From positions 244,294 through 308,293 of the forward strand of contig WTPW01000511.1 of the NCBI GenBank assembly GCA_009809945.1: a DNA stretch of 64,000 nt, written 5' to 3'. Below the pieces are notes generated by a model. The model was not told where the DNA came from. It saw nothing but the letters and a program-made list of their open reading frames with translations, and did no database searches. Source of the DNA: Gigaspora margarita. Its lineage: Eukaryota > Glomeromycota > Glomeromycetes > Diversisporales > Gigasporaceae. The position numbers and the translations under genes are program-made. The number at the start of each line of letters is the position of its first letter. Positions within the stretch are counted from its first letter, which is position 1. This document shows, in pieces, positions 11,940-25,090 of this stretch.

Positions 11940-12600
11940 CTTTCCGTGAAATAAAGTGTCTATTACATAAAAGCAGATAAGAACTTTTATGAAAACACGA
12001 TTATTATTAAGGTTATTCTCAAGGCTATACTCAGGTATCTCTCCTCTCGAATGACCNGATTGGCTAATCGTAAATATCACTTGAGTCAAGAAAACCCGGA
12101 GCCGCGACTACCAATTTTTTTCATGGAGTTATGACGATTGGCTAAACTTTATCATTGATAGAGTAATCAAGAAGATTGTTTAATAATATGGGTTTCAGCG
12201 AGACCGTCTCGATATTGAAAAAGTTACTACATTATGCCACTTTTCATACTAAAACTTTTTGTGAAATAAGATGTCTATGTATATAAAAGCAGTTAAGTAG
12301 ATTAGTAACTTGTATGAAAATTTATTACTGTTAAGATCATTCTCAAGTACCCNTTCNAATGACCCGATTGACTAAAAAAATTGATCCTGAATATTATTTG
12401 GGTCAAAACGACCCGGAGCAATTTTTTTCAGAGTTATGATGATTGCTAANCTTTACCATTGATAGAGTAACTAAAAAGACTGCTCAAGCATATTCTCTCA
12501 TTTATTATTTTTTTTAATAAGATGGGTCTTCAGCGAGATCGTTGTCAATACCGAAAAAGTTATCACACTATACTACTTTTTANACCAAAAGTTTTTACAG
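11940..12600. repeat. direct repeat of about 310-340 bp
   Basis: The unit starting 'gtgaaataaagtgtctat' (about 11948) recurs diverged from about 12264 ('gtgaaataagatgtctat'). Both contain 'gacc(c)gattg(g)cta', 'acccggagc' and 'cagcgaga(c/t)cgt'. No coding frame is shared. Several ambiguous bases lie here. Confidence 0.7.
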
Positions 12601-12894
12601 TAAAAAGTAAAAAACCGAAATTAATACGTAAGAACAAAACTTACTATTTAAATTATTCTATTTAGTTATACAGTAAATGAATTTAAATGAATTGGAATTT
12701 TATAATTTTAGAATAAAGCTTATTTTCTGAACTATACGGTAATTATGTCTTAAATAATTAATAAATTAATTTAAAAATTATAAAGAAAAAAAGAAAAAAA
12801 GGAAATTTTCGAAAAAAACACAAATACCTACTCTCTAACCTTAAAATTCTAAAAAATTCTAAATCGATTTAAATTCCATTCTCACTTGCAATAT
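12601..12894. other. AT-rich spacer
   Basis: I see nothing beyond AT-rich low-complexity sequence. Confidence 0.5.
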
Positions 12895-15800
12895 ATATAA
12901 AACTTAATTGAGCCCATGAAATTATAACCCAGCCGGAATAAGAAAAGTAAGTATAACATGATTAGTAAATAAATATTAAAAAAACNATAACAAAGTATTA
13001 AAAGAAAATACTTAACAAACTAACTACTAATCTCGTAAATAACGCAATATTGATAGAAACTTCAATTCTCGAACCAGATCAATCGCAGCCTATCATATTA
13101 AGATATGCAATAGTTTTTGGATAGTATTAAATCATACTTTTCGTTACNCTCCGTTCCTGGTTAAAACGATAAAATANAAATGTGAGTAATATCTCAGATA
13201 GTTAACTTAGATCAGGATGGCTAGATAGAACCATCAACCGTCAATTAGTTTTTTGTATATAGACAAAAAAAGGCGTATAGATCCCTCTTACGAAACCCAC
13301 AGAGCGTTGTCGTCACAGTTCATATCTATTTTAGGCACTTGCAGAGNGTATATCCTCACCTCTCAACGGGAACATTACGTTGGCGTTGACCTGAGAGCGA
13401 ATAGCTACCATAAAGCTGCCAGCTATTACAGAGAATTCTACAAACCATCCCCTGGACTGTGAAAACCCTCCAAAAAGCACCACTTCCAAGGAGAGCAAAG
13501 CCTACCATAAAAGCTGCCAGGATTACCGATCCTTGGTCTGAGGTACCCTCAAAGAGCAGTCAGCTTCCAAGGAGAGCAAGAGCCACCACACTGATCTATT
13601 TGGAGCGTTGATCAGGCTATCGCTAGTCAAGACCCGCTCCGTCTATTAAATTTAACTAACCTTCTTCAGTTTTGCTTTACAAATCTTGATGCTTCTAGAT
13701 TATTAGGAATTCTTCTAAAGCACGACAAAATTTCATTGTAAGTCTTGCCCTACGTNCCCTAAAGTTCGCGTTGCGTNGTAATATATTTCTTAAGCATTCC
13801 GAAAGTTTCTACGATATCCCGAAAAAATAATGTGAATATTACCCACCAGAAACAATTTTAAATTCGTTAAATTTCATAAATATGATAGATCGATGAAATC
13901 ATAAAATAGTACATAATTAAAAAGTATATAAGTGACTAAAGTTTACCTTTAATAAAGTCAACTCAGAATTTAAAATTTCAAAAGGCCCTAAGTAGTTTTC
14001 GATGCTCATAAACTGTTATTAATATTTCACGGCATTTTTGCCNTCGTGATTTTCGATCTTTTAATTCTATACGCTATCTTTTTTATCCTAGCCCGTGCAT
14101 GGCGTCTTAAAAAATGATTTTCATATTACTCTTGTAAAGATCGATTTCACACTTAAAAATATACNTACTGCAGAATGGTATACATAATTTTGTTAGAATC
14201 ATAAGAAATAAAAAGTAAAAGTAGTTTTATTATAATAAACACATGTCATTTCATAAAATTACTAACCTTCACATTTTAATATTTTAAATTTCATTTTCTT
14301 GCTTCAAAAACCTATGCTTAGCTTTCTTTACCAATTCTGAAACTTTAAGTTCATCTTAGCTCTCGTCCATTTAGATAAGTTTCAACAGCACCTTTTATTA
14401 ACAGAATTTGATAGTGAATAGACGCTCAACGTTAATCTTTTCAGCTGCAATTTCATTTAATAACGGTGTGAGAAGAAAATAGATAACGATGAAAAAAATC
14501 TAGTGAATATGGCATATATAGTAAAAATATAAATAAATTAGTAAAAGTAAAACGGTTCAAAAATCCACCATGAAAAAAAAACACACACTTTTGAGTTCCA
14601 AACTACGAAAAGATATTAGTAGTAGTCCCTCTTAAGTATCCATTTGTTGCAAAATCATTATCGTCTTTCCTGTTCTCGTGGCTTTTGTAAACCCGTCACT
14701 GTTAATTAGAAAAAGATCTTACTTTATTAATAATCAAATTCCTTTTTATATAAAACGATTAAGTAACCAAGTTTGTGATTGATCTCATTTTAATAAAATA
14801 CATACATAACTTCGATCGTGGTTCTGTGACATGGCCTGAAATTTGAGAATCATTCACAAATTAAAACCTAGGCACAACTTAGTGAATAAGAAATAAGCAG
14901 TATAATAGTAAAATTAATAGAGCAATAAGAAACAATAGAAAAAAAATTCAAGTAATAAACAAGAATACTTAATTTTTGGGACCCGTAACTGTTTAAACAC
15001 GAACCAAGTCAGTGAACGTCTTGATCGAAGACTACCATTTAGAGTGTAGATAGATATTTGTCATTTGTAGTATTAAATAAATTTCCCTTTCTGCTGAATC
15101 GAGATTGTGGCAAACATCAATCCCTTTAAGTCTATTCCGTCCCAGGTTCATAATTGAACACAATTATTTATCTTGTTCAAATTCCTATTATTGGTTTCAA
15201 CTCCGACTCTATTTCGACATTGTGTTTATTTCATTATCTTTTCTCGTTAAGGGGCTCCATCACCTTCCTCATGGTCCATATTTGTTGGATTGGCTGTTTT
15301 TCTTTTCTGTATTCGGCTATTCTAACTCTCTTCTGATAGCTTTTTTCAGAAAGAATCCGTTTTGCTAACAAGAAATCCAAGTTGTTAAAATCCCCAACTA
15401 GAGCAAGCTGCGCGATTTATAACTTAGAAAAACACCAATGCATGATTTATAAACAAATATATATCATATGACATGTTCTATGTTACACGAAAGCGGTTGT
15501 TTATCAAACGCGATCATTGACCGCGTACGTAACAGGGTCCGAGTACCCCGATTTTGTAAATTAAAAATGTTCCAAGTTAATAAAGGCATATTCGTTTACT
15601 TGTAATAATATTTATTTTGATTATTTTATACATTGTTATTTTTTTCTATTTAAGGTTTGATTGGTTGATTAGCGGGGACAATCGTTCAACATCATGTCTT
15701 CCCCGGTATCGCGGTGTGGTCACGTGAACATTGAAACTTTTTTAAAGTTCATTTATATTAAGGTAGGGCTTATTCTAGGTTTGAGGGTAAGAGATCCTAA

Positions 15801-16135
15801 TAGCCAAATCGCTCAAGGAAAACGTTTTGTTAATGCGCAGAAGGTTGTTTCTCATGCAAATTTTGAGTAATAAGCGATTATCAGTTATTGACAAATCGAC
15901 GTTGTTTTGAATCTTCCAGTTCATAATCGATTAGGATTGGTTAATTTGCTATCGATCATCATGTGACTGCAACTTTTTTTCAGGCGATACTGGGTAGTTC
16001 CAGCCATTTCCGTCATGTCCAGTCATATTTTTGGCTTTTTAATTAAGGGTTAGTCTGGGGTTAGGGTTAGGGTATGTCTTATAGTAAAATTGTCCTCCCG
16101 ACATTTTTTATTAATGCCTCGAGATAGGTTTAGAC

Positions 16136-17280
16136 CAGAGATGGCACCGAAACCTTTTTTGGAGATTCCGAAAGTTTCGGGTTTCGGATTATAGCTTCCG
16201 AAACCTTATCCGAAACTCGAAACCTCACCCGAAACCTCGACCGAAACCCGAAACCTCAACCGAAACCCCGAAACTGCCAAAACCTCAATAACTTATTTGT
16301 TTATTCTCTCCAAAGTTGGCGCCGAAACCCTTTTGTGCCAAATCCGAAAGTTTCGGGCTTCGGATTATAACTTCCGAAACCTTATCCGAAACTCGAAAAC
16401 TCATCCGAAACCCGAAACTTCATTCGAACCGAAACCTCACCTGAACACCAAAAACAACCCCAACTTCCATATACATTGAATGCATTAATTTATTATATAT
16501 CTCTTTCAATTATACATCAAATGCACTGATGTATGCTATGTATCTCATCAATATACATTAATCGCACTGATGTATGTTATATCTCCTTAAAGAATTCAAT
16601 AAAATTTAATATCCAGCGCTATTTGGGCTGGAATGCATCCAAAAATTTATTGCATGCGTGCAGTCCTTTTGTTGTTATGATTCACAAGTACAACATGAAA
16701 GGTATAATTTATATTCTGACAATCAAGGTTGCTTTTGCAAGCATCAGTTTTTTTTACTTGTTACGTAAATACTGGGTACAATATCAAGTAATAATAAGTA
16801 ATTAGTACGTCCATATCTACTAATGATAAAATTGATAAGTTACCGCAGAATTAAATAAATCGTTGGTATCAAACGGCATAAAATACTTATCGATTCATCA
16901 TTGGCAATTTTTTCTATCGCCTTACATTTTGAAATCAGTTGTATATAACGGTATGATATTAAAAATTAAAGTTACAAGCTTTAAAAAAAATCCGAACAAA
17001 CCAAGGCAGTGAAAAAAATTGTCAAAAACATAATTGAAAAAGATCTATATAATATTATAATTTATTCAAAAATAATTTTACATTTTGGGTTCATTAAAAA
17101 TAAGGCAACTTTATAATAAGTTTATAAGCTTCAATATTATATTTTTGAGTTTCGGATTATAGTTTCGGGATTTCGGGTTTCGGAGTAATTCGATTTTTTT
17201 AAAAAAAATCCGAAACTAGTTTCGGATTAGAACCGTTCCGAAACTAGTTTCGGGTAGGTTCCGTTTCGACGCCATGTTTG
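16136..17280. mobile_element. hAT-type element with CCGAAACC arrays
   Basis: The ends CAGAGATGGCACCGAAACC and reverse complement CAAACATGGCGTCGAAAC form inverted repeats. The flanks GTTTAGAC (16128-16135) and GTTTTGAC (17281-17288) are an 8-bp duplication (7 of 8). Copy C holds the empty site at 22091-22110 ('ggtttagacactca'). Both subterminal regions are degenerate CCGAAACC/TTTCGGGT arrays (16145-16450 and 17150-17270). The middle has no recognisable coding; the 90-codon frame at 16533-16805 is unassigned. Confidence 0.92.
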
Positions 17281-17834
17281 GTTTTGACACTCGTTTCTTG
17301 TATTTTTTTTCTCTTTTTTTTCGCTGTTCGTATCGATCGAACTAACCAATTTTATTGGTTACCCCAGCGAGTCTCAGAAATCGCTCATATCACGAAAATT
17401 TGCATAAGATACCATTTTTCGTGCTCTAACAAAAAAGTTTCCTTGAGCTATGTTATTTAAAAAACTTTCTAACTCTAATCCTAGCATAGGTCCTATACTT
17501 AACTTACACGAGTACACGAGTTCAAAGATTTTTTGAACATAGCGGGCTTTCATAGTGATTGGCCAATTTTTGTAGTTCATCTCGTGATATTGTAAAAATT
17601 TTATTGGTTGATCAAAAATTACTAAAAATATCGAATCATGAATAAAAAAAAAAAAACTAATATGTAAAAAATAATTATATCCGTGATTAAGTTAATATTG
17701 GGAGAAATCTTTACTATGAAATCTCGATAATTTAAATCTAAAATTATAAAGCAACATTTAAAGTTTAAATTATTAATAAAGAGTGACGCACGGGTTGTTA
17801 CGTCAGACCCGTACGATAATATATTTATTATGGA

Positions 17835-17925
17835 AATCTGTGTGTAACTAATTTCACACGGGTTTATATCAAGTATAGTTTAGATATAAACCCGTGTGTA
17901 ATTAGTTACACCCAGATATAACTAT
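17835..17925. repeat. hairpin-forming inverted repeat
   Basis: 'gtgtaactaatttcacacgg' is mirrored by 'ccgtgtgtaattagttacac', with a short loop. It is also present in copy C at about 22670-22755, so it belongs to the repeat. A transcription terminator or cruciform role is only a possibility. Confidence 0.7.
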
Positions 17926-18367
17926 AAATTCCCATAATATGGTGATATGCGACTTGTTCACACTCTTGAAAACAGCTATAATAAAAAACTAATTTTATGT
18001 TTCTGTTTTTCGATCTGCTGACTCTTGTCAGCATAAGTATTTAAAATAACTAGTACTTGGATCTGTGGATATCTGACCAGTTTTTTTCAAATCCGTTGGA
18101 TTATGTCCGTTTACAAACTATCCGATGAAATTTGATGAATCCACTAAACACAGGTGTATATCCAAACCATGTAGTCTTTGACGTTGCAGTTTAAATATGG
18201 ATATCAAAAAAATTTCCATCGGATAAAAACAATCAGATCATTCAATGGATTTTTCAACGGATCCAAATATTAAAAACCAATTTATGTTCATAATATTTAC
18301 GTTACTATTTAAATTCATTTTGTTCTCATTAATTAAGTGTGCAAATACTGTATAAAGAAAATTTATT

Positions 18368-18575
18368 GTCGCGGCTGAAGCTGGAAATGGCTGAAGCTAG
18401 AAATCAGGGACCTTGATTTAAAAATATAAACCCTACAAAATCCACTTATACTCTTTTATTATTAAAACTAACCCTAAACCCCTAACCTAACCCTAAAAAA
18501 ACCCCCTAACAAAAGGCCCCAAAAATTTTGAAAATTTCATATTAAAATAATTAAAATTTCCAGCTTCAGCCATGA
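18368..18575. mobile_element. palindromic MITE with central telomere-like tract
   Basis: The ends GTCGCGGCTGAAGCTGG and reverse complement GTCATGGCTGAAGCTGG are flanked by ATTTATT on both sides (7 bp). The centre (18460-18510) is a run of CCCTAA-type words. A related copy in copy C (about 46935-48170) carries a further insertion. Confidence 0.7.
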
Positions 18576-18698
18576 CATTTATTAATTTGAGTGTTTTAAA
18601 TAAGCTATTCAAGTTCATGAATAATTACTTTTTAATTTTCCTCTCATTCGCGTTAACTTAGTGTGAGTATAATAAAAATCATTAGTCTGAATGTTTAA

Positions 18699-19063
18699 GG
18701 GTAGGGTGAATGTAGATCAATTTTCATATGATTTACAGGGTACAAAAAAATTTTATATAGAAAGCAAAAATATGCTTCTAATAAAACTTTTCAAGATTAT
18801 AGCCAGTATTTCCCAAAATTTTGTGGTATATAATTTGAAGTCTCCTATTTGTTATAGTAAAATTTTAACCCCTATATCATTTAAAAAAATCTACCTTTAT
18901 ATATTGGTAAAAAAAACTTAGGTGACCCCAAAATTTCCTTAGGTCGCACAAAAATCGTCAATTCTGATTGGTTGAATCGTTGTTGTTTACAACCCTGATT
19001 GGTCGATCACCTGATTTCATATGATTACAACGTGATCATTATTAAAAATGATCTACGTTCACC
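18699..19063. mobile_element. piggyBac-like MITE, copy 3, right end damaged
   Basis: The left end is TTAA|GGGTAGGGTGAA (TTAA at 18695-18698). The right end '...atctacgttcacc' has lost its last bases and TTAA. The uninterrupted site is seen in copy C near 49797 ('gaatatttaaaataagc'). Confidence 0.75.
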
Positions 19064-21056
19064 TCTTCATGTTCATGAATATTTACTAACAGCTATTTAA
19101 TTCCATTTGTTCGCGTTAATTTAGGGAAGTACTATATAAAAAAGGGTTGTTAATTCAAGTGTTTGAAATAAGCCACTCAGGATTCATGAAAATTAATATT
19201 TAATTTCCCTTTGTTCATATCAATTCAGTAAATAAATACAGTATTTAATTTCATTCTGTTCGCATTAATTTAGTGTGCAAATACTGTATAAAGAAAATTT
19301 ATCTAATTGTTTAAAATAAGCTATTTATATTCATGAATATTTATTATTTATTTTCTTTTTGTTTTCGTGTAAATATAAAGAAAAATTTAATATAAGTTTT
19401 AAAATAAGCTAATCAGGTTCATAATTATTTGTTATTTAATATCCTTCTTCAATTCACATTAATTTAGTTCGCGAGTAATTCAAAATAAGCTATTTAGGTT
19501 CATGAATGATTATTATTTATTTTTTTTATTATTATTTTTTTTTTTTATTAATTTAGTGAGCAGGTATAAAGAAAATTTTATTAAGTCTANATTTTCATAT
19601 TACTCTTGTAAAGATCGATTTCACACTTAAAAATATACGTACTGCAGAATGGTATACATAATTTTGTTAGAATCATAAGAAATAAAAAGTAAAAGTAGTT
19701 TTATTATAATAAACACATGTCATTTCATAAAATTACTAACCTTCACATTTTAATATTTTAAATTTCATTTTCTTGCTTCAAAAACCTATGCTTAGCTTTC
19801 TTTACCAATTCTGAAACTTTAAGTTCATCTTAGCTCTCGTCCATTTAGATAAGTTTCAACAGCACCTTTTATTAACAGAATTTGATAGTGAATAGACGCT
19901 CAACGTTAATCTTTTCGGCTGCAATTTCGTTTAATAACGGTGTGAGAAGAAAATAGATAACGATGAAAAAAATCTAGTGAATATGGCATATATAGTAAAA
20001 ATATAAATAAATTAGTAAAAGTAAAACGGTTCAAAAATCCACCATGAAAAAAAAACACACACTTTTGAGTTCCAAACTACGAAAAGATATTAGTAGTAGT
20101 CCCTCTTAAGTATCCATTTGTTGCAAAATCATTATCGTCTTTCCTGTTCTCGTGGCTTTTGTAAACCCGTCACTGTTAATTAGAAAAAGATCTTACTGTA
20201 TTAATAATCAAATTCCTTTTTATATAAAACGATTAAGTAACCAAGTTTGTGATTGATCTCATTTTAATAAAATACATACATAACTTCGATCGTGGTTCTG
20301 TGACGTGGCCTGAAATTTGAGAATAATTCACAAATTAAAACCTAGGCACAACTTAGTGAATAAGAAATAAGCAGTATAATAGTAAAATTAATAGAGCAAT
20401 AAGAAACAATAGAAAAAAAATTAGAGTAATAAACAAGAATGTTAATTTTTGGGACCCGTAACCGTTTAAACACGAACCAAGTCAGTGAACGTCTTGATCG
20501 AAGACTACCATTTAGAGTCTAGATAGATATTTGTCATTTGTAGTATTAAATAAATTTCCCTTTCTGCTGAATCGAGATTGTGGCAAACATCAATCCCTTT
20601 AAGTCTATTCCGTCCCAGGTTCATAATTGAACACAATTATTTGTCTTGTTCAAATTCTTATTATTGGTTTCAACTCCGACTCTATTTCGACATTGTGTTT
20701 ACTTCATTATCTTTTCTCGGTAAGGGGCTCCATCACCTTCCTCATAGTCCATATTTGTTGGATTGGCTGTTTTTTCTTTTCTGTATTCGGCTATTCTAAC
20801 TCTCTTCTGATAGCTTTTTTCAGAAAGAATCCGTTTTGTTAACAAGAAATCCAAGTTGTTAAAATTTCCAACTAGAACAAGCTGCGCGATTTATAACTTA
20901 GAAAAACACCAAAGCAAATGATTTATAAACAAACGTATATCATATGACATACTCTATGTTACACGAAAGCGGTTTTTATCAACGTGATCATTGGCCGCGT
21001 ACGTAACAGGGGTCTCTAAGTTAATAAAGGCATATTCGTTTACTTGTAATAATATT

Positions 21057-21266
21057 AGAACAGGGAGTCACCAACTAGTAAAATTCGCTATGTAGAGTGA
21101 AATCTGAGTTTGAGTTAGGGGTTAGGGTGAAATTCGAGTTTAGCTATGTTGTTTATTATACAAAAGCGGATTTCAACCTTCATGTGATCTACATAGCAGG
21201 TTTCACTTTACATAGAGAATTTTACTAGCTGGTGACTCAGGTTTCACAGTGGTTTCACCCTGTCGT
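21057..21266. mobile_element. MITE with 8-bp duplication ATAATATT
   Basis: The ends AGAACAGGG and reverse complement ACGACAGGG carry longer inverted repeats inside ('gtcacca(a/g)ctagtaaaattc'). ATAATATT flanks both sides (21049-21056 and 21267-21274). Copy B has the empty site ('gtaataatatttatt'). A telomere-like tract sits at about 21109-21128. Confidence 0.85.
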
Positions 21267-21556
21267 ATAATATTTATTTTGATTATTTTATACAGTTATT
21301 TTTTTCTATTTAAGGTTTGATTGGTTGATTAGCAGGGACAATCATTCAACATCATATCTTCCGCAGTGTGGTCACGTGAACATCGTTATTTTTTAAAGCT
21401 CATTTATATTAAGATAGGGTTTATTCTAGGTTTGAGAGTAAGAGATCCTAATAGCCAAATCGCTCAAGGAAACTTTTTGTTAATGCGCAGAAGGTTGTTT
21501 CTCATGCAAATTTTGAGTAATAAGCGATTATTGACAAATCGACGTTTGTTTTGAAT

Positions 21557-21873
21557 GGGTGGCAATTATTTCGCCGACAATCACTTCACCGACATAACAT
21601 TTCACCGACAATTATTCACCGACACGTTCATTTTACCGACAGTTTATTTCACCGAAGCTCATTTCACCGACAAAATAATTCTGGCCATTATCGTTAGGGT
21701 CAGGGTAGGTCAGGGTAAAACTAGTGTTAAAGTTAGTGTGCTTTTTAAAAAAAAACTTGTCGGTGAAATGAGCATCGGTGAAACAAACTGTCAGTAAAAT
21801 GAACTTGTCGGTGAATATTTGTCGGTGAAATGTTATGTCGGTGAAGTGATTGTCGGCGAAATAATACGGACCC
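21557..21873. mobile_element. Mutator-like MITE with TTCACCGACA arrays
   Basis: About 110-bp inverted repeats composed of TTCACCGACA units, with outer ends GGGT and ACCC. A perfect 9-bp duplication GTTTTGAAT (21548-21556 and 21874-21882) is the length typical of Mutator-like elements. Copy B has the empty site ('gttgttttgaatcttcc', near 15905). The centre (about 21695-21725) carries GGGT-rich telomere-like words. Confidence 0.9.
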
Positions 21874-23070
21874 GTTTTGAATCTTCTAGTTTATAATTGA
21901 TTATTGGCTAATTTGCTGTCGATCATCATGTGACTACAACTTTTTCAGGCGATACTGGGTAGTTCCAGCCATTTCCGTCATTTCCAGTCATATTTTTGAC
22001 TTTTTAATTAAAGTTAGAATAAGGGTAGGGTTAGGGTTAGGGTATGTCTTATAGTAAAATTGTCCTCCCGACATTTTTTATTAATGCCTCGAGATAGGTT
22101 TAGACACTCATTTCTTGTATTTTTTTCTCTTTTTTTCACTGGTCGTGTCGATCGAAATAACTAGTTACCCTAGCGAGTCTCATTTTGATATAACATAACA
22201 CAATCAGGAAGATCAAAACAAAACGTTCGCTTTTTCAGAAATCGCTCATATCACGAAATTTGTATAAGAACCCATTTTCGTGCTTTAACGAAAAAGTTTT
22301 CTTGAACAATTTTATTTAAAAATCTTTCTAACCCTAATCCTAGCATAGGTCCTATACTTAATTTACAGTGTTCAAAGATTTTTTTGAACATAGTGATCAG
22401 CCAATTTTTGTAGATCATCTCTTGATATTGTAAAAATTTTATTGGTTAATCAAAAATTATTAAAAATATCGAATCATGAATAAAAAAAAAACTAATACCG
22501 GTATGTAAAAAATAATTATATCCGTGATTAAGTTAATATTTGCAGAAATCTTTACTATAAAATCTTAATTTAAATCTAAAATTATAAAGCAACATAAAAA
22601 AGTTTAAATTATTAGTAAAGAGTGATGCAAGGGTTGTTACATCAGACCCGTATGATAATATATTTATTATGGATATCTGTATGTAACTAATTTTACATGT
22701 GTTTATATCAAACCACGACATAAACCCGTGTGTAATTAGTTACACTCAGATATAACTTTAAATTTCTAACTATAATATGGTGATATGCAATTTGTTCACA
22801 CTCTTGAAAACAGCTATAATAAAAAAAAATGAGTTTCATATTCCTGTTTTTCGATCTGCTAAATCTTGTTAACATGTCTAAGTATTTAAAACAACTAGTA
22901 CTTGAATCTGTGGATAGGGTTCCAAACTATAACCTGTATAACCATGTAACTAATTATCTGATCCGAAAATATTACCAACCGGTTCATATTTTTGAAGAAC
23001 TGGTTTAATTTAATAAACGGGTGACCCGTATATTAACAGGTGACCCATCTATCAACGGGTGACCCGTGTG

Positions 23071-23778
23071 CAGGGACCCTATAAAATTTCGAAAAGATTA
23101 GAAAACAATAAATCACAATTTTTATTGGATATCGCAATCTAAAACAATTTTATTCTTTTTTTATGCATGTGAAGTTACATGAAAATTTAATTGGCTAACT
23201 ATTTTTAGGGACCAATCATATTTGCATATTTTAACTCACATGCATAAAAGATACATTTGCATTTTTGCATTAAAGAACGTTAATATTATTGTGTCAAATA
23301 ATTGAGATATTCCAAACTCGGAGAACTTAAGAAGATTTAAGGGAGTAAATTTCGGTTCAAAAGACCGCACTACTAATTCTTGGGCGGGGGAAATTTGTAA
23401 ATTAGCAATAGCCTTTAAAGGTTTTTTTCACTAAAAATTTACAGTAACTATAAATGTCAAAATGATCAGTTAAAGATATTTAAGAAGTTAAACATATATC
23501 TTGTGTATTAATTTAAAGGTTAAATTGTTATGTGCTATAGATATGATTTAGGGTTTAGTAGTGATAAATATAATAGTATAGATTAAATAACAACTCTGTA
23601 ATAATTGAAAAATGTAGTAAAATTATTTTTTAGAATTTATAATAAAGAGTTTCAATAACGATAGCCATATTGTGATCAACATTATTTATACTAAATTTGA
23701 TACCGCAATAAAAAACAATATTTAGCCATTGCCAAAACATTTTTTGCCATTTTTAAAAACAATTTTTTAGGGTCCCTG
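23071..23778. mobile_element. hAT-like MITE, CAGGGACCCTA ends
   Basis: The ends CAGGGACCCTATAAAATTT and reverse complement CAGGGACCCTAAAAAATT are inverted repeats about 20 bp long. It lies inside the GGGTGACCC array. The target duplication is not clean. The 700-bp body is AT-rich and non-coding. Confidence 0.65.
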
Positions 23779-24858
23779 GTTGACCGTGAACAAAGTCACA
23801 TGACATCCATTTGCCACGAGACCATGACCCGGTCCATGACGTAGAGGTGATGACTGGTGAATATGAGGTAATAGTACAAGTATAGTAGTATGAGAAGTGT
23901 GTAAGGATGATGTATTGAATTGGGATGTGTAAGTATGAGGTCATGAAAAATGGCTATTTAAGAGGAGAGGTGTGGGAAATTGTTCTCCACCTTTTGTCTT
24001 TGCTGCTAGCTCAACGGAAGTCCAGCTTTGTCGTTAGTACTATGTGGTCAAATACAAACGAGAGCACGAACGAACCTAATGGCATTAGTAGAGGATGAAA
24101 ATGACTCACAGGGGTGTTACCAGTTGTGGTAACCTCAGAAAATAGTTCAAGGAATGGTTTGAAAGAAGAGTTGTAGCTGGAGTTGAAACGTACACTGGAC
24201 TGTTTGCTAGTGAAAGCATTGAAGTTGCTGTATAATGGTGAAAGTGTGGAAGGCAGGAGCTGAGAGAGATTTTAGTTGAGAGATTAGAAGAGAGAGTAGT
24301 TAGTAAGGCAAAAGGAAAAGGTAGCATGGGGAATAGAGGTCAAGATAAGAATGCGTGGAAAAGGTAAGGTGGTATTGGGTTAAAGGGTGGTGTATGATAA
24401 TGGTTTTAAAAAGAGAGTGGTAGCAGTGTTGGAGTGCAAGAGTGGGTAGCACCTGTTTTGTAGTGTTTGGTATTGGAGAGGTCTTTGGAAAGGAAAATAC
24501 AAGCAATGTTGCAAGCGATGGTTACAAAAGTCAGTAAAGGAAAATAAAAAGGAGTGTTCAGATGATATGTACTGGAAGAGAGGAGGTTCATGGAGTTGGT
24601 CTTGATTATTTTAAGAAAGTCCTAGACCATATGTCCTAGATAGGTCCTAGGATTGTGATAGAATCATTACCAGCTTTGGAAATGGATTTGTCCGGTTTAG
24701 GTTATTGAACAGTTATTGTAATATTATATGGTGGACCCTTGTCTCTATGCACATTGTGCATATGTTTCGACAGTGAAAGAAAAGAGAACACAATTCGATT
24801 CTCTGGATGATCCCATATGTATATTACATCGTCATGTGGTTGAAGTTATACTTGCTGG
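23779..24858. other. GC-richer island, possibly a solo LTR
   Basis: About 1.1 kb of distinctly less AT-rich sequence. It has a TATA-like 'ctatttaagagg' near 23953 and a pyrimidine-rich downstream segment. Several overlapping minus-strand frames are open at once (24106-24591), so none is convincing. Composition and the promoter-like box would suit an LTR or a captured promoter, but I find no paired LTR, primer-binding site or polyprotein. Confidence 0.3.
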
Positions 24859-24861
24859 CAA

Positions 24862-25090
24862 AACACAGACAAATCCCAAATTCAAAAAAAACAATTGCTA
24901 TTTGTAAAAGATTAAATCAAAAAAGTAGTCTTAAAATTTTGCAAATATATTATCTATAACAATAAGAATATCCACTATTTGTTTAAACAAAGATTATTAA
25001 TAAAGTTTTTGAGAAATTAATTTGGGATGTATTTGGGATTTGGGCACGGACAAATCCAAAACTATAGTAATTTGGGATTTTGCCAACATG
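24862..25090. mobile_element. MITE with TGCTGGCAAAA ends
   Basis: TGCTGGCAAAACACAGAC at the left and reverse complement TGTTGGCAAAATCCCAAATT at the right, with 'aaatcccaaatt' repeated inside both arms. Duplication unclear. Confidence 0.6.

Larger units (their letters stand above)
12895..19589. repeat. long unclassified repeat, copy B
   Basis: Collinear with copy A up to about 16080 and with copy C from 14118 onward. It extends further right than A and contains two clean insertions (16136-17280 and 18699-19063). Frames such as 15105-15368 are not conserved in copy C without shifts. It ends at the ambiguous base 19590, where copy C abruptly begins. Confidence 0.75.
18290..19589. repeat. degenerate satellite, unit about 100 bp
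   Basis: Units built on 'gttcatgaatatttac', 'ttcgcattaatttagtg', 'aaatactgtataaag' and 'taagctattc' recur at about 18300, 18600, 19070, 19190, 19320, 19430 and 19490. The same series continues in copy C (46840-46930 and 48170-52330). Non-coding. Confidence 0.75.
19591..22914. repeat. long repeat, copy C, left part
   Basis: Nearly identical to copy B from 14118 onward. It starts mid-unit immediately after an ambiguous base at 19590 and is cut at 22914 by a hAT element, beyond which it resumes at 46625. The near identity suggests a recent duplication or an assembly join. Confidence 0.8.

Noticed and set aside
15105-15368. 87-codon frame (also 20578-20842) that looks like a membrane protein
   Set aside because: The corresponding frame in copies A and C is shifted or stopped by indels. 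Hydrophobic residues come from T-rich sequence. No family match.
24106-24591. Ser/Thr/Leu-rich secreted protein gene on the minus strand
   Set aside because: Three frames are open together over the same interval, which points to base composition and not to selection on one frame.
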